A stretch of DNA of 8,410 nt from an uncultured Eggerthellaceae bacterium (GCA_934630485.1 CAKTWD010000074.1:1-8410); one strand, 5' to 3'. Positions 1 to 6,357 are shown, counted from the stretch's first letter. Notes: a model not told the origin generated them from the sequence alone. Made by a program: numbers and translations.

Positions 1-52
1 GCTGCGGGAGGATAGGGAGCCTCGCTCGCGCAGGGCGCTTTCTCGCGCCATA

Positions 53-72
53 GGGCCGCCTTCGGGCGGCCC
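53..72 (+). terminator. Rho-independent-type hairpin, first of a tandem pair
   Basis: A perfect 8-bp stem (53-60 with 65-72) is closed by a TTCG tetraloop, a very stable loop. Only TT follows before the sequence becomes C-rich, so this hairpin lacks a good T tract of its own. It probably acts together with the second hairpin just downstream to end the gene or RNA lying left of the window. Confidence 0.7.
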
Positions 73-80
73 TTCCCATT

Positions 81-110
81 GCCCCCGGGCCAACCCGGGG
101 GCTTTTGCTT
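81..110 (+). terminator. Rho-independent terminator, second of a tandem pair
   Basis: A perfect 9-bp GC-rich stem pairs 81-89 with 94-102 around a CCAA loop. It is followed by TTTTGCTTTT, a good T tract. With the hairpin at 53-72 it isolates the dehydratase gene from upstream transcription. Confidence 0.85.
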
Positions 111-321
111 TTCTAGGGACTTTCCGGTCAGTGCCTTCTTGGTTTTTCGGATGTGCTAGCTCTTTTTTATCTTTCTCGTCTTGCTCGCTTACTTGCCCTT
201 TTGTTCTTATCGCAAAGAGCTCTCCTTTTGGATCCCAACTGTTTTAACTGGGGTAATATTTATCAACGTGCGCGCTTCTTGGCGTACTTGTTTCGTTATC
301 TTTGTTTCCTTACGAGAGAGT

Positions 322-327
322 TAGGGT
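322..327 (+). promoter_or_regulatory. Ribosome binding site that decides the dehydratase start
   Basis: The stretch TAGGGT (with GAGAG just upstream at 316-320) sits 7 nt before the ATG at 335. The in-frame TTG at 302 is preceded by T-rich sequence with no purine-rich match. This favours the ATG, which also starts directly before the first membrane segment. Confidence 0.5.
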
Positions 328-334
328 CTTCGGT

Positions 335-2248
335 ATGGAGTTTCGTTTCACCAAGAGAACCGCATTCCTCGTTGTTTGGGACATAGCCGCGACATTCTTG
401 TCGTATTGGCTTGGTTCCGTTCTTACGTTGCAGGACAAGTTCCTGTTTGCGACTCACGAGATCTATTTCATTCTTGGCATTGCCGTTGTCATCAACCTTT
501 TGACGTACATGGCTTTTCGCTTATACAACAATCTTTGGGAGTACGCTTCCACCGATGACATGCTGCGTATCGTAGTAGCGGTTGGTCTTGGAATTCTTGT
601 TTCGGCCGTCTTCCTTTGGACTATTGGGGAATGGGTGCCTATCCGTGTTTACTGCGTTGCGCTCATCCTTCAAGTTATTTTCATCGGAGGCATCCGCATG
701 CAGTATCGTGTCATGCGGTCGAAGAAGCGCGAGTTCGCTGCTCCTCCGAAAGGATTCGATAGGCCTCGTACCTTGGTCGTTGGCGCTGGCGAAACCGGTA
801 GCCTTGCTATCAATCGTATGGTCTCTAACGACCCCAACATGCTTGGTGACCCCATTGTCGCTGTAGACGACGACCCCGCAAAGCAGAAGCAGCGCATTCA
901 CGGCGTTCGCGTTCTTGGCACAAGCGAGGATATCCCTGATCTTGTTTCTCGGTTCGATATCGAGCAGATCGTCGTTGCCATTCCTTCCGCCACGCTTGAT
1001 GAGCGTAAGCGCATTTACAGCATTTGCACCGAAACGAACTGCCAGCTTCGCACGCTGCCCAATGTTCGCGAGCTCACCATTGACGAGATCGATGACATCC
1101 AGCTGCGTGAAGTAGACGTTGCGGATCTTCTTGGTCGTGAGGAGATCGTTCTGAACACGCGCATGGTGTGCGGCTACATCTCGGGCAAGACCGTTCTTGT
1201 CACGGGCGGCGCGGGTTCCATTGGCTCCGAGCTCTGCCGTCAGATGGCAACGGTTGCCCCAGAGCGTATTGTTATCTTCGACATGTGGGAGAACGACGCG
1301 TATCTTCTTAAGAATGAGATCATGCGTCAGTACGACGATATCGAGGTTTGCGTTGAAATCGGTAGCGTCTGCGACGTTAGCCGTTTGCGTGATGTGTTCG
1401 TTAAGTACGAGCCTGATGCGGTATTCCATGCGGCTGCTCATAAGCACGTTCCGCTTATGGAAGTCTGTCCCCGTGAGGCTATCCAGAACAACGTTTTCGG
1501 CACGCTGAACACGGTTCGCTTGGCAAATGAGTTCAAGGTCAAACGTTTCATTTTCATCTCGACCGACAAGGCGGTCAATCCTACATCGGTTATGGGTGCC
1601 ACCAAGCGCATGGGCGAGATGATCATCCAGCACTATGCTCAGGAGAACCGCAAGATTCAACAGCGACTCTCTACTGAGGCCAAGAAGGATCCCGACGCAC
1701 CTGTCACCGTTTTCGCCGCCGTGCGCTTCGGAAACGTTCTTGGGTCGAATGGCAGCGTCATTCCCATCTTCAAGAAGCAGATCGCGGAGGGCGGCCCCGT
1801 CACCGTGACCCATCCTGACATTGTTCGCTTCTTCATGACCATCCCTGAAGCCTCACGTTTGGTTATTCAGGCTGGCGGCATGGCTGATGGTGGTGAGATC
1901 TTTATTTTGGACATGGGCGATCCAGTCAAGATCGTGGACCTTGCAAAGAGCATGATCACGCTTTCGGGCTTGCGCGTTGATCAAGATATCAAGATCGTCT
2001 ACACGGGTTTGCGTCCCGGCGAAAAGATGTACGAAGAGCTTCTGATGAATGAAGAGAACACGCTTCCCACGAAACAGAAGAGCATCATGATCTCGACCGG
2101 TAAGGAAGTCAGCTTCGATGAGGTTGATGCGAAGCTCGACATCTTGAGGGCGTCTCTTGAGATGACCGATAAGGAAGCGCGCGATGCTCTTTCTAAGGCT
2201 GTGCCTACGTACGTGCCTCCCGAGAACGTTCGGGATCTGCTTGGTTAA
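335..2248 (+). CDS. Membrane-anchored nucleotide-sugar 4,6-dehydratase/epimerase (CapD/WbpM/PglF family)
   Basis: Likely an NAD(P)-dependent UDP-N-acetylhexosamine 4,6-dehydratase, which makes the 4-keto-6-deoxy sugar used for modified sugars of surface glycans. It acts at the cytoplasmic face of the membrane. The 637 residues show the full family layout. Four membrane helices lie near 8-30, 42-63, 78-97 and 103-121. A first Rossmann domain carries GAGETG at 150-155, and a second, catalytic short-chain dehydrogenase domain carries TGGAGSIG at 290-297. The catalytic region has S409 and a Met-x-x-x-Lys pair (M420, K424) instead of Tyr-x-x-x-Lys. The WbpM/PglF group is known for this Ser-Met-Lys set. 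The family motif GLRPGEK lies at 558-564. The ATG at 335 is preferred over the upstream TTG at 302 because of the ribosome site. No glycosyltransferase or aminotransferase gene is visible beside it, so the exact sugar product cannot be read from context. Family assignment is firm; the precise substrate is inferred. Confidence 0.93.
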   Translation: MEFRFTKRTAFLVVWDIAATFLSYWLGSVLTLQDKFLFATHEIYFILGIAVVINLLTYMAFRLYNNLWEYASTDDMLRIVVAVGLGILVSAVFLWTIGEWVPIRVYCVALILQVIFIGGIRMQYRVMRSKKREFAAPPKGFDRPRTLVVGAGETGSLAINRMVSNDPNMLGDPIVAVDDDPAKQKQRIHGVRVLGTSEDIPDLVSRFDIEQIVVAIPSATLDERKRIYSICTETNCQLRTLPNVRELTIDEIDDIQLREVDVADLLGREEIVLNTRMVCGYISGKTVLVTGGAGSIGSELCRQMATVAPERIVIFDMWENDAYLLKNEIMRQYDDIEVCVEIGSVCDVSRLRDVFVKYEPDAVFHAAAHKHVPLMEVCPREAIQNNVFGTLNTVRLANEFKVKRFIFISTDKAVNPTSVMGATKRMGEMIIQHYAQENRKIQQRLSTEAKKDPDAPVTVFAAVRFGNVLGSNGSVIPIFKKQIAEGGPVTVTHPDIVRFFMTIPEASRLVIQAGGMADGGEIFILDMGDPVKIVDLAKSMITLSGLRVDQDIKIVYTGLRPGEKMYEELLMNEENTLPTKQKSIMISTGKEVSFDEVDAKLDILRASLEMTDKEARDALSKAVPTYVPPENVRDLLG

Positions 2249-2390
2249 ATAATCGCATTGATTTGCTGCCGAATCGCTGGCGCCTTCTGTCGTCGGCGAT
2301 TTGCCGTTTTACGGGTGCTCGCGGGCTTGTGATCAGTTATGCTCGGCAGGTGCCGACATTGGTTGTTCGGTGGGAGTTTAACGCTCGTGC

Positions 2391-2396
2391 AGGAAG
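2391..2396 (+). promoter_or_regulatory. Ribosome binding site that decides the P-type ATPase start
   Basis: AGGAAG lies 7 nt before the ATG at 2404, a good Shine-Dalgarno distance. The frame stays open upstream to a TTG at 2263, but that codon has no such site. A second in-frame ATG at 2428 has only a weaker AGGGG (2413-2417) at 10 nt. Confidence 0.6.
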
Positions 2397-2403
2397 TTTC
2401 AAG

Positions 2404-4815
2404 ATGAAGGATAGGGGTTCATCGGCGATGAGTGACACGCACGAAGAAGATAAGATCTTCGCGGCTGTTCCTATTCTCGGTCTGACTTCTCAGGAGGTTG
2501 CCGAACGCGTTGCGTCGGGCGATGTCAACGCGGACGTCGGAGCGAAGACTCGTTCAGTTTCCGAGATCGTTCGCGATAATGTTTGCACGCTGTTCAATCT
2601 GGTCAACGTGATCTTGGCCGCGTTTGTTTTCGTCACAGGCTCTTTCAAGAACATGCTCTTCATGATGGTTATCGTGATCAACACCATAATCGGCATTGTT
2701 CAAGAAATACGCTCGAAGCGCACGACGGACAAGCTATCGATTATCGCAGGCAGCAAAGCCACTGTTTTGCGCGATGGGGCAGAGGTTGATTTGCCACTCG
2801 ATCAGATCGTTCGTGACGATGTGGTTGTTCTTGGCAGGGGTGATCAGATTCCCGCCGACTCCGTTGTTGTTCATGGTGCTTGTGACGCTAATGAAAGCCT
2901 GTTAACCGGTGAAAGCAAGCTCATCAAAAAGCGCGAAGGCGATGTTTTGATGAGCGGTGCATTTGTGAACGCCGGCAAGGTTTACGCCCGTGTGGAGCAT
3001 GTGGGCGCTGAAAACTATGCAGCGAAGATCTCGGCCGAGGCGAAGCGCCGTAAAGAGGTTAATTCCGAGATCATGAACAGCTTGAATGGCATCATCAAGT
3101 TCGTAAGCTGCATCATGTTCCCGCTAGGGTCTCTTCTGTTTGTTCGCGAGTATTGTTTTTCCCATACCGAATTCAACAGCGCGACTCTGTCTACGGTTTC
3201 CGCTTTGGTGGGAATGATCCCTGAGGGTTTGATCCTCCTGACATCTACGGTGCTTGCCGTGTCGGTCATTCGTTTGGCGAAAAGCAACGTTCTTGTTCAG
3301 CAGCTTTACTGTATTGAGACACTTGCGCGCGTCGATACGCTATGTTTGGACAAGACCGGCACCATCACGACCGGCGATATGGAGGTTGCCTGGACCGCCC
3401 CTGCCGAGGGTTGTTTTGATAAGGCTGAACTGGCGAATCTCGATCGGGCATTTTTCTCGATCGCGGCGGCTGATGAAGACCCCAACGAAACAGCTCGCGC
3501 GATTCTTACTCACTACGGCGTACGCCTGTCGATGAAGCCGCTTGAATGCGTTCGCTCCATCCCGTTTTCAAGTGATAAAAAATGGTCAGGTGCTGTGCTC
3601 GCCGATGGGTCTTCGTATGTTATGGGCGCCGCTCAGTTCGTGATGGGCGCCGCATTCGGTCTTGTGAGCGAGCAGGTGGGCGTGTTGTCCGCCGATGCCC
3701 GCGTGTTGCTGCTTGCCAAGGTTGACGGGTTCGACGAAGAAGGGGAGATCGTCGGCGTTCCCAGACCGTTGGGCTTCGTTGGAATTCGCGATCAAATCAG
3801 GCCGACTGCCGCACAAACCATCGCCTACTTCAAAGAGGAAGGTGTTCGCGTTGTCGTGATCTCGGGTGACGATCCGCACACCGTTTCGGGAATCGCTGCG
3901 AAGGTCGGCATCGATGACGCCGAGCATTACATCGACGCCACCACGCTTCAAACCGATGAGGAGGTCGCGAGTGCGATTGAATCGTGCAACGTTTTCGGAC
4001 GCGTGAAGCCCGAGCAGAAGAAAGCCTTCGTGCTTGCTCTGCAGAACGACGGTCATACGGTTGCCATGACGGGCGACGGCGTGAACGACACGCTGGCGCT
4101 GAAGGCGGCGGACTGCAGCGTTGCCATGGCGGCGGGATCCGATGCGGCACGAAATGTAGCGCAACTTGTTTTGGTCGACAACGATTTCGCCAGTATGCCC
4201 AAAGTTGTCGCCGAGGGCAGGAGGTCAATCAACAACCTTCAGCGTTCAGCATCGTTGTTCCTGGTGAAAACGCTTCTTTCGATCACCTGCGCGGTTTTCT
4301 TCGTTTTGGCTCCGTGGCAGTATCCATTCCAGCCTATTCAAATGACGCTGATCAGCATGTTCACCATTGGCATCCCGTCGTTTGTGTTGGCACTTGAGCC
4401 CAACCGAGACAGAATCAAGGGGCACTTCCTGGAGAACGTCATCGTTCGAAGCATTCCGGGCGCGCTGTGTTCCGTGATCTGCATCATTGTGGCTAACCTG
4501 TTCGGTTACGGGTTGGGCATGACGTATGCTCAGGTCTCAACTATGTGCGTGCTTCTAACCTCGTGGGTCGGCATCAACCTGGTTATCAGGCTTTCGATTC
4601 CGTACACGCCGATTCGCGCGGCGCTTTTGGTTGTCGTCATCGGGGGCACTGTTGGCGGGCACCTACTGCTGCCCGGCCTGTTCAGCCTGACGCCGTACAC
4701 GCTCCAGATGGGCGTGATCATCATCGTTATGGTCGCCCTTTCGACGATGGCTTTTCATACGCTGTACAAAAAGCTCGATGCATGGTATAGGGAACGACAG
4801 GCAAAGTTAGTCTAG
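2404..4815 (+). CDS. CtpE-like cation-transporting P-type ATPase
   Basis: An ATP-driven cation pump in the cytoplasmic membrane. The 803 residues match the length of the mycobacterial CtpE family, for which Ca2+ uptake has been reported. The N-terminal segment (about 27-70) has the family's GLTSQEVAERV start and a CTLFNLVN stretch. Visible catalytic motifs are TGES at 168-171 (actuator), DKTGT at 316-320 (phosphorylated Asp 316) and TGDGVND at 556-562 (hinge). PEGL at 273-276 lies in the fourth membrane helix and resembles the ion-site motif of Ca2+-type pumps. About ten membrane helices are apparent: two near 61-101, two around 230-290, and six in the C-terminal third, with IGIPSFVLALEPN in the sixth. 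The nucleotide domain has MGA at 407-409 where Ca2+ ATPases usually have KGA. There is no N-terminal heavy-metal CxxC domain, which argues against a Cu/Zn/Cd pump. The gene follows the dehydratase after 155 nt and may share its transcript. The family is sure; Ca2+ specificity is inferred. Confidence 0.93.
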   Translation: MKDRGSSAMSDTHEEDKIFAAVPILGLTSQEVAERVASGDVNADVGAKTRSVSEIVRDNVCTLFNLVNVILAAFVFVTGSFKNMLFMMVIVINTIIGIVQEIRSKRTTDKLSIIAGSKATVLRDGAEVDLPLDQIVRDDVVVLGRGDQIPADSVVVHGACDANESLLTGESKLIKKREGDVLMSGAFVNAGKVYARVEHVGAENYAAKISAEAKRRKEVNSEIMNSLNGIIKFVSCIMFPLGSLLFVREYCFSHTEFNSATLSTVSALVGMIPEGLILLTSTVLAVSVIRLAKSNVLVQQLYCIETLARVDTLCLDKTGTITTGDMEVAWTAPAEGCFDKAELANLDRAFFSIAAADEDPNETARAILTHYGVRLSMKPLECVRSIPFSSDKKWSGAVLADGSSYVMGAAQFVMGAAFGLVSEQVGVLSADARVLLLAKVDGFDEEGEIVGVPRPLGFVGIRDQIRPTAAQTIAYFKEEGVRVVVISGDDPHTVSGIAAKVGIDDAEHYIDATTLQTDEEVASAIESCNVFGRVKPEQKKAFVLALQNDGHTVAMTGDGVNDTLALKAADCSVAMAAGSDAARNVAQLVLVDNDFASMPKVVAEGRRSINNLQRSASLFLVKTLLSITCAVFFVLAPWQYPFQPIQMTLISMFTIGIPSFVLALEPNRDRIKGHFLENVIVRSIPGALCSVICIIVANLFGYGLGMTYAQVSTMCVLLTSWVGINLVIRLSIPYTPIRAALLVVVIGGTVGGHLLLPGLFSLTPYTLQMGVIIIVMVALSTMAFHTLYKKLDAWYRERQAKLV

Positions 4816-4897
4816 TCCTTGCTCCGATTTCACCTCGAAACTTAAACGCGCTGATTTATATTGGCGAGATCTTTCGTTTACCGGCCCTCCGTATATT

Positions 4898-4933
4898 CAA
4901 ACCTATGAATAGGGGAGTAAATTCCCAGGTTTG
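4898..4933 (+). promoter_or_regulatory. Leader hairpin upstream of the orphan membrane protein
   Basis: CAAACCT (4898-4904) is the exact reverse complement of AGGTTTG (4927-4933). Inside it, GGGA (4913-4916) pairs with TCCC (4923-4926), directly stacked on the outer stem on the 3' side. This could form an 11-bp hairpin with an 8-nt bulge. It ends 6 nt before the AGGAG ribosome site at 4940-4944, so it may affect initiation. There is no T tract, so it is not a terminator. It could also be a DNA-level operator; function is unknown. Confidence 0.35.
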
Positions 4934-4950
4934 GATGACAGGAGCTGACC

Positions 4951-5592
4951 ATGGCTAACATGATGGAAATCATGGTTTCGAAGTTGAAGGGTTTCAGGTT
5001 GAACGCGATCTGCGTGGTGATGATCATCGCCGCGGTTACAAGGACGGTCATGGCAGGCGAGTCCATTTGGCTGACGGGCGTTTGCGCCGTGGCGCTGCCG
5101 TTTATCTGCCAAGCTCGTCGTTGGCCTCAGTCCCCTGAGGGCACCTCGAGGATCGCCGATGCGACGAGCACGTTCCTTATGAACGTGGTGTTGATGGTTG
5201 CGTACTTGGCGATCTTGTTTGTTGTGACTTATGCAGCTTACACATGGGCCCCGTTTTACGTTGTCGACGAGCGTTTCTTTCAGAAGCTCATGCTCGTGGT
5301 TTGCGGTAATGTCGTTTTCATCAGCGCCCTTTGCCTGATCAGTCAGTCGCTTGACACGTCGCAGAGGATGCTGGCAGGCGTTGTTCTGTGCAACGGCGAA
5401 CTTGGTTACTCGTTTATCATGGCAAAGGCTGTCGATGCTGGCTTGCTTGACGGATGCTATATCCCGGCGGCTATCTTCTGTGCGGTTGTCGTGATCATGG
5501 CTTTCGTGCTGTTGTTCTCGGGAAAGAAGATGGCCAGCCGCGAGAAGGATGCCGCAGCAAAGGCTTCGTTCAAACCCGCGCGTCAGCATTAG
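4951..5592 (+). CDS. Unrecognised integral membrane protein with about six helices
   Basis: I do not recognise this 213-residue protein. Hydrophobic stretches suggest about six membrane helices, near 16-35, 39-55, 75-99, 112-131, 139-159 and 170-190. A Lys/Arg-rich tail (191-213) probably faces the cytoplasm. The loop between helices 2 and 3 has a hydrophilic ARRWPQSPEGTSR stretch, while the loop after helix 4 carries SQSLDTSQR. The size and layout recall small ABC-2-type permease subunits, but no ATP-binding partner is encoded nearby and I see no diagnostic motif, so this is only a possibility. The start is well supported: AGGAG at 4940-4944 lies 6 nt before the ATG. A terminator follows 8 nt after the stop, so this is the last gene of its transcript. 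It may belong to the ATPase transcript (135-nt gap, no terminator) or have its own promoter. Coding status is convincing; function is unknown. Confidence 0.82.
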   Translation: MANMMEIMVSKLKGFRLNAICVVMIIAAVTRTVMAGESIWLTGVCAVALPFICQARRWPQSPEGTSRIADATSTFLMNVVLMVAYLAILFVVTYAAYTWAPFYVVDERFFQKLMLVVCGNVVFISALCLISQSLDTSQRMLAGVVLCNGELGYSFIMAKAVDAGLLDGCYIPAAIFCAVVVIMAFVLLFSGKKMASREKDAAAKASFKPARQH

Positions 5593-5600
5593 GATTCAAG

Positions 5601-5626
5601 AGCGGCCCTTCGGGGCCGCTTCTTTT
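5601..5626 (+). terminator. Rho-independent terminator after the orphan membrane protein
   Basis: A perfect 8-bp stem pairs 5601-5608 with 5613-5620 around a TTCG tetraloop. It is followed by TCTTTT. Flanking TTCAA (5595-5599) and TTGAA (5625-5629) can extend the pairing. It separates the upstream genes from rpmE. Confidence 0.9.
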
Positions 5627-5665
5627 GAAGAAGTTGCGAACTTAATGAGTGGCAGGTTTTAGGGG

Positions 5666-5693
5666 TTGCACAGTAAGGGGTACGTGGTAATCT
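5666..5693 (+). promoter_or_regulatory. Probable sigma-70-type promoter of rpmE
   Basis: A -35 box TTGCAC (5666-5671) and a -10 box TAATCT (5688-5693) are 16 nt apart. A TGG triplet just before the -10 box resembles an extended -10 element. Transcription would start near 5700, giving a leader of about 48 nt before the rpmE ATG. The position between a terminator and an isolated gene supports the call. Confidence 0.6.
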
Positions 5694-5709
5694 AATAAGG
5701 CTTGTCTTC

Positions 5710-5730
5710 GCCTTGGTCGGAAACCAAGGC
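5710..5730 (+). promoter_or_regulatory. rpmE leader hairpin, candidate L31 autoregulatory element
   Basis: GCCTTGGT (5710-5717) pairs perfectly with ACCAAGGC (5723-5730) around a five-base CGGAA loop. No T tract follows, so it is not a terminator. The AAAGGAG ribosome site (5735-5741) begins 4 nt after the stem, so a protein bound here could block initiation. Structured leaders that let L31 control its own synthesis are known or proposed in several bacterial groups. The assignment here is inference from structure and position. Confidence 0.5.
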
Positions 5731-5747
5731 ATGAAAAGGAGAATCCC

Positions 5748-6170
5748 ATGAAAGAAGGAATCCATCCGGATTACGTCGAGTGCACCGTGACGTGCAGCTG
5801 CGGCAACACGTTCAAGACGCATTCCACGAAGCCCGAGATCCGCGTCGAAATCTGCAACGAGTGCCATCCGTTCTACACCGGCCAGCAGAAGTTCGTCGAC
5901 ACCGGCGGACGCGTTCAGCGCTTCGCCGACAAGTTCGGCTCTGCTCAGGCTCAGGTTGCTGCTCGCGAGGCCGAGCGCAAGGCCAAGAAGGCCGCCGAGA
6001 CCGCTGCCAAGGAAGAGGCCAAGAAGGCCGAGCGCGAGGCTAAGGCTGCTGCCAAGGCTAAGCGTGCCGAGGAGTACGCCAAGAAGGCTGCCGCCGAGGC
6101 TGCTGAGGCACCCGCGGCTGTCGAGGAGCCTGCTGCTGAGGAAGTTGCCACCGAGCCTGCTGCCGAGTAG
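5748..6170 (+). CDS. rpmE: 50S ribosomal protein L31 (bL31), zinc type, with long C-terminal tail
   Basis: A component of the large ribosomal subunit that helps bridge the two subunits. Residues 1-65 are a typical L31: the start MKEGIHPDY, then the zinc-binding cysteines C16, C18, C36 and C39, and the HPFYTGQQKFVDTGGRV core at 40-56. All four cysteines are present, so this is the zinc-containing (C+) form rather than the zinc-free paralogue made under zinc starvation. The usual length is about 66-90 residues; here it is 140. Residues 66-140 form a low-complexity tail of Ala, Lys and Glu. Its first part is rich in AKKA-like steps and likely a long helix. Its last 25 residues or so are acidic and rich in Ala/Pro. 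The ATG has a strong AAAGGAG site 6 nt upstream. The gene stands alone between two terminators and has its own promoter and leader hairpin. The base composition of the tail is not foreign. The identity is certain; the role of the tail is unknown. Confidence 0.97.
   Translation: MKEGIHPDYVECTVTCSCGNTFKTHSTKPEIRVEICNECHPFYTGQQKFVDTGGRVQRFADKFGSAQAQVAAREAERKAKKAAETAAKEEAKKAEREAKAAAKAKRAEEYAKKAAAEAAEAPAAVEEPAAEEVATEPAAE
5982..6088 (+). repeat. Degenerate Ala-Lys-Lys-Ala coding repeat in the L31 tail
   Basis: The 11-mer GCCAAGAAGGC occurs at 5982-5992, 6018-6028 and 6078-6088, always in the same frame. It encodes AKKA at residues 79-82, 91-94 and 111-114. The offsets are 12 and 20 codons. The intervening codons are also nearly all Ala, Lys, Glu or Arg. 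Such repetition could allow tail length to vary by slippage or recombination without breaking the frame. Confidence 0.7.
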
Positions 6171-6194
6171 GCACCCGCTTAATACGCGGTTTCT

Positions 6195-6230
6195 GGCCGT
6201 CGATCGAAAGGTCGACGGCCTTCGTGTTTT
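6195..6230 (+). terminator. Rho-independent terminator of rpmE
   Basis: A perfect 9-bp stem pairs 6195-6203 with 6212-6220. It can extend by a T-G and a C-G pair to close on a GAAA tetraloop (6206-6209). TTCGTGTTTT follows. It lies 24 nt after the rpmE stop and separates rpmE from alr. Confidence 0.9.
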
Positions 6231-6300
6231 CTAGGGCCGACAGCCTTTGACGGGTGCTTGCGTTCTTCTCGTTGAAGGCGATGCGAGCTTAGAAAAGGTT

Positions 6301-6306
6301 TATAGT
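6301..6306 (+). promoter_or_regulatory. alr: Possible -10 box of the alr promoter
   Basis: TATAGT lies in the only AT-rich patch between the rpmE terminator and alr. It would put the transcription start near 6313, about 55 nt before the ATG. No good -35 box is found at 16-18 nt; the nearest candidate, TTGAAG at 6272-6277, is 23 nt away. A promoter is expected somewhere here because a terminator lies just upstream. Confidence 0.3.
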
Positions 6307-6357
6307 TTAACGAACAGTGCGCCGTTGCGCGCTTAAAGAACGATCGTTGACGGATGT

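Noticed and set aside
3..53. Possible C-terminal end of an upstream protein (stop at 51-53), or another frame with a stop at 13-15
   Set aside because: Too short to choose a frame or recognise a product, and it could equally be the end of an RNA.
153..386. A 77-codon + strand open frame in the pyrimidine-rich leader
   Set aside because: It starts with GTG, lacks a ribosome site, is Leu/Phe/Arg-rich only because the DNA is T-rich, and overlaps the dehydratase start.
521..1813. A 430-codon open frame on the - strand inside the dehydratase gene
   Set aside because: It lies wholly antisense to a gene with clear catalytic motifs. Its translation shows no recognisable domain, and it is a by-product of the codon bias of the real gene.
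2272..2310. Possible weak terminator between the dehydratase and the ATPase (AATCGC 2272-2277 with GCGATT 2296-2301)
   Set aside because: The stem is only 6 bp with an 18-nt loop, and the nearby TTTT is displaced by TGCCG. Not convincing.
3586..4164. A 192-codon - strand open frame inside the P-type ATPase
   Set aside because: It overlaps the conserved TGDGVND region on the opposite strand and has no recognisable motif.
4857..4897. Two TATATT boxes (4857-4862 and 4892-4897) that could be -10 elements for the orphan membrane protein
   Set aside because: Neither has a recognisable -35 box at 15-19 nt, so I could not support a promoter.
4903..5589. A 228-codon - strand open frame antisense to the orphan membrane protein
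   Set aside because: Since the + strand gene is itself unrecognised, I compared both. The + strand reading has a strong ribosome site, regular membrane helices and a terminator. The - strand reading is rich in His, Arg, Asp and Asn with no domain-like pattern.
5731..5751. A six-codon frame whose stop (TGA) overlaps the rpmE start codon as ATGA
   Set aside because: Its start follows the hairpin directly with no ribosome site of its own, and it contains the rpmE Shine-Dalgarno. It is probably chance.
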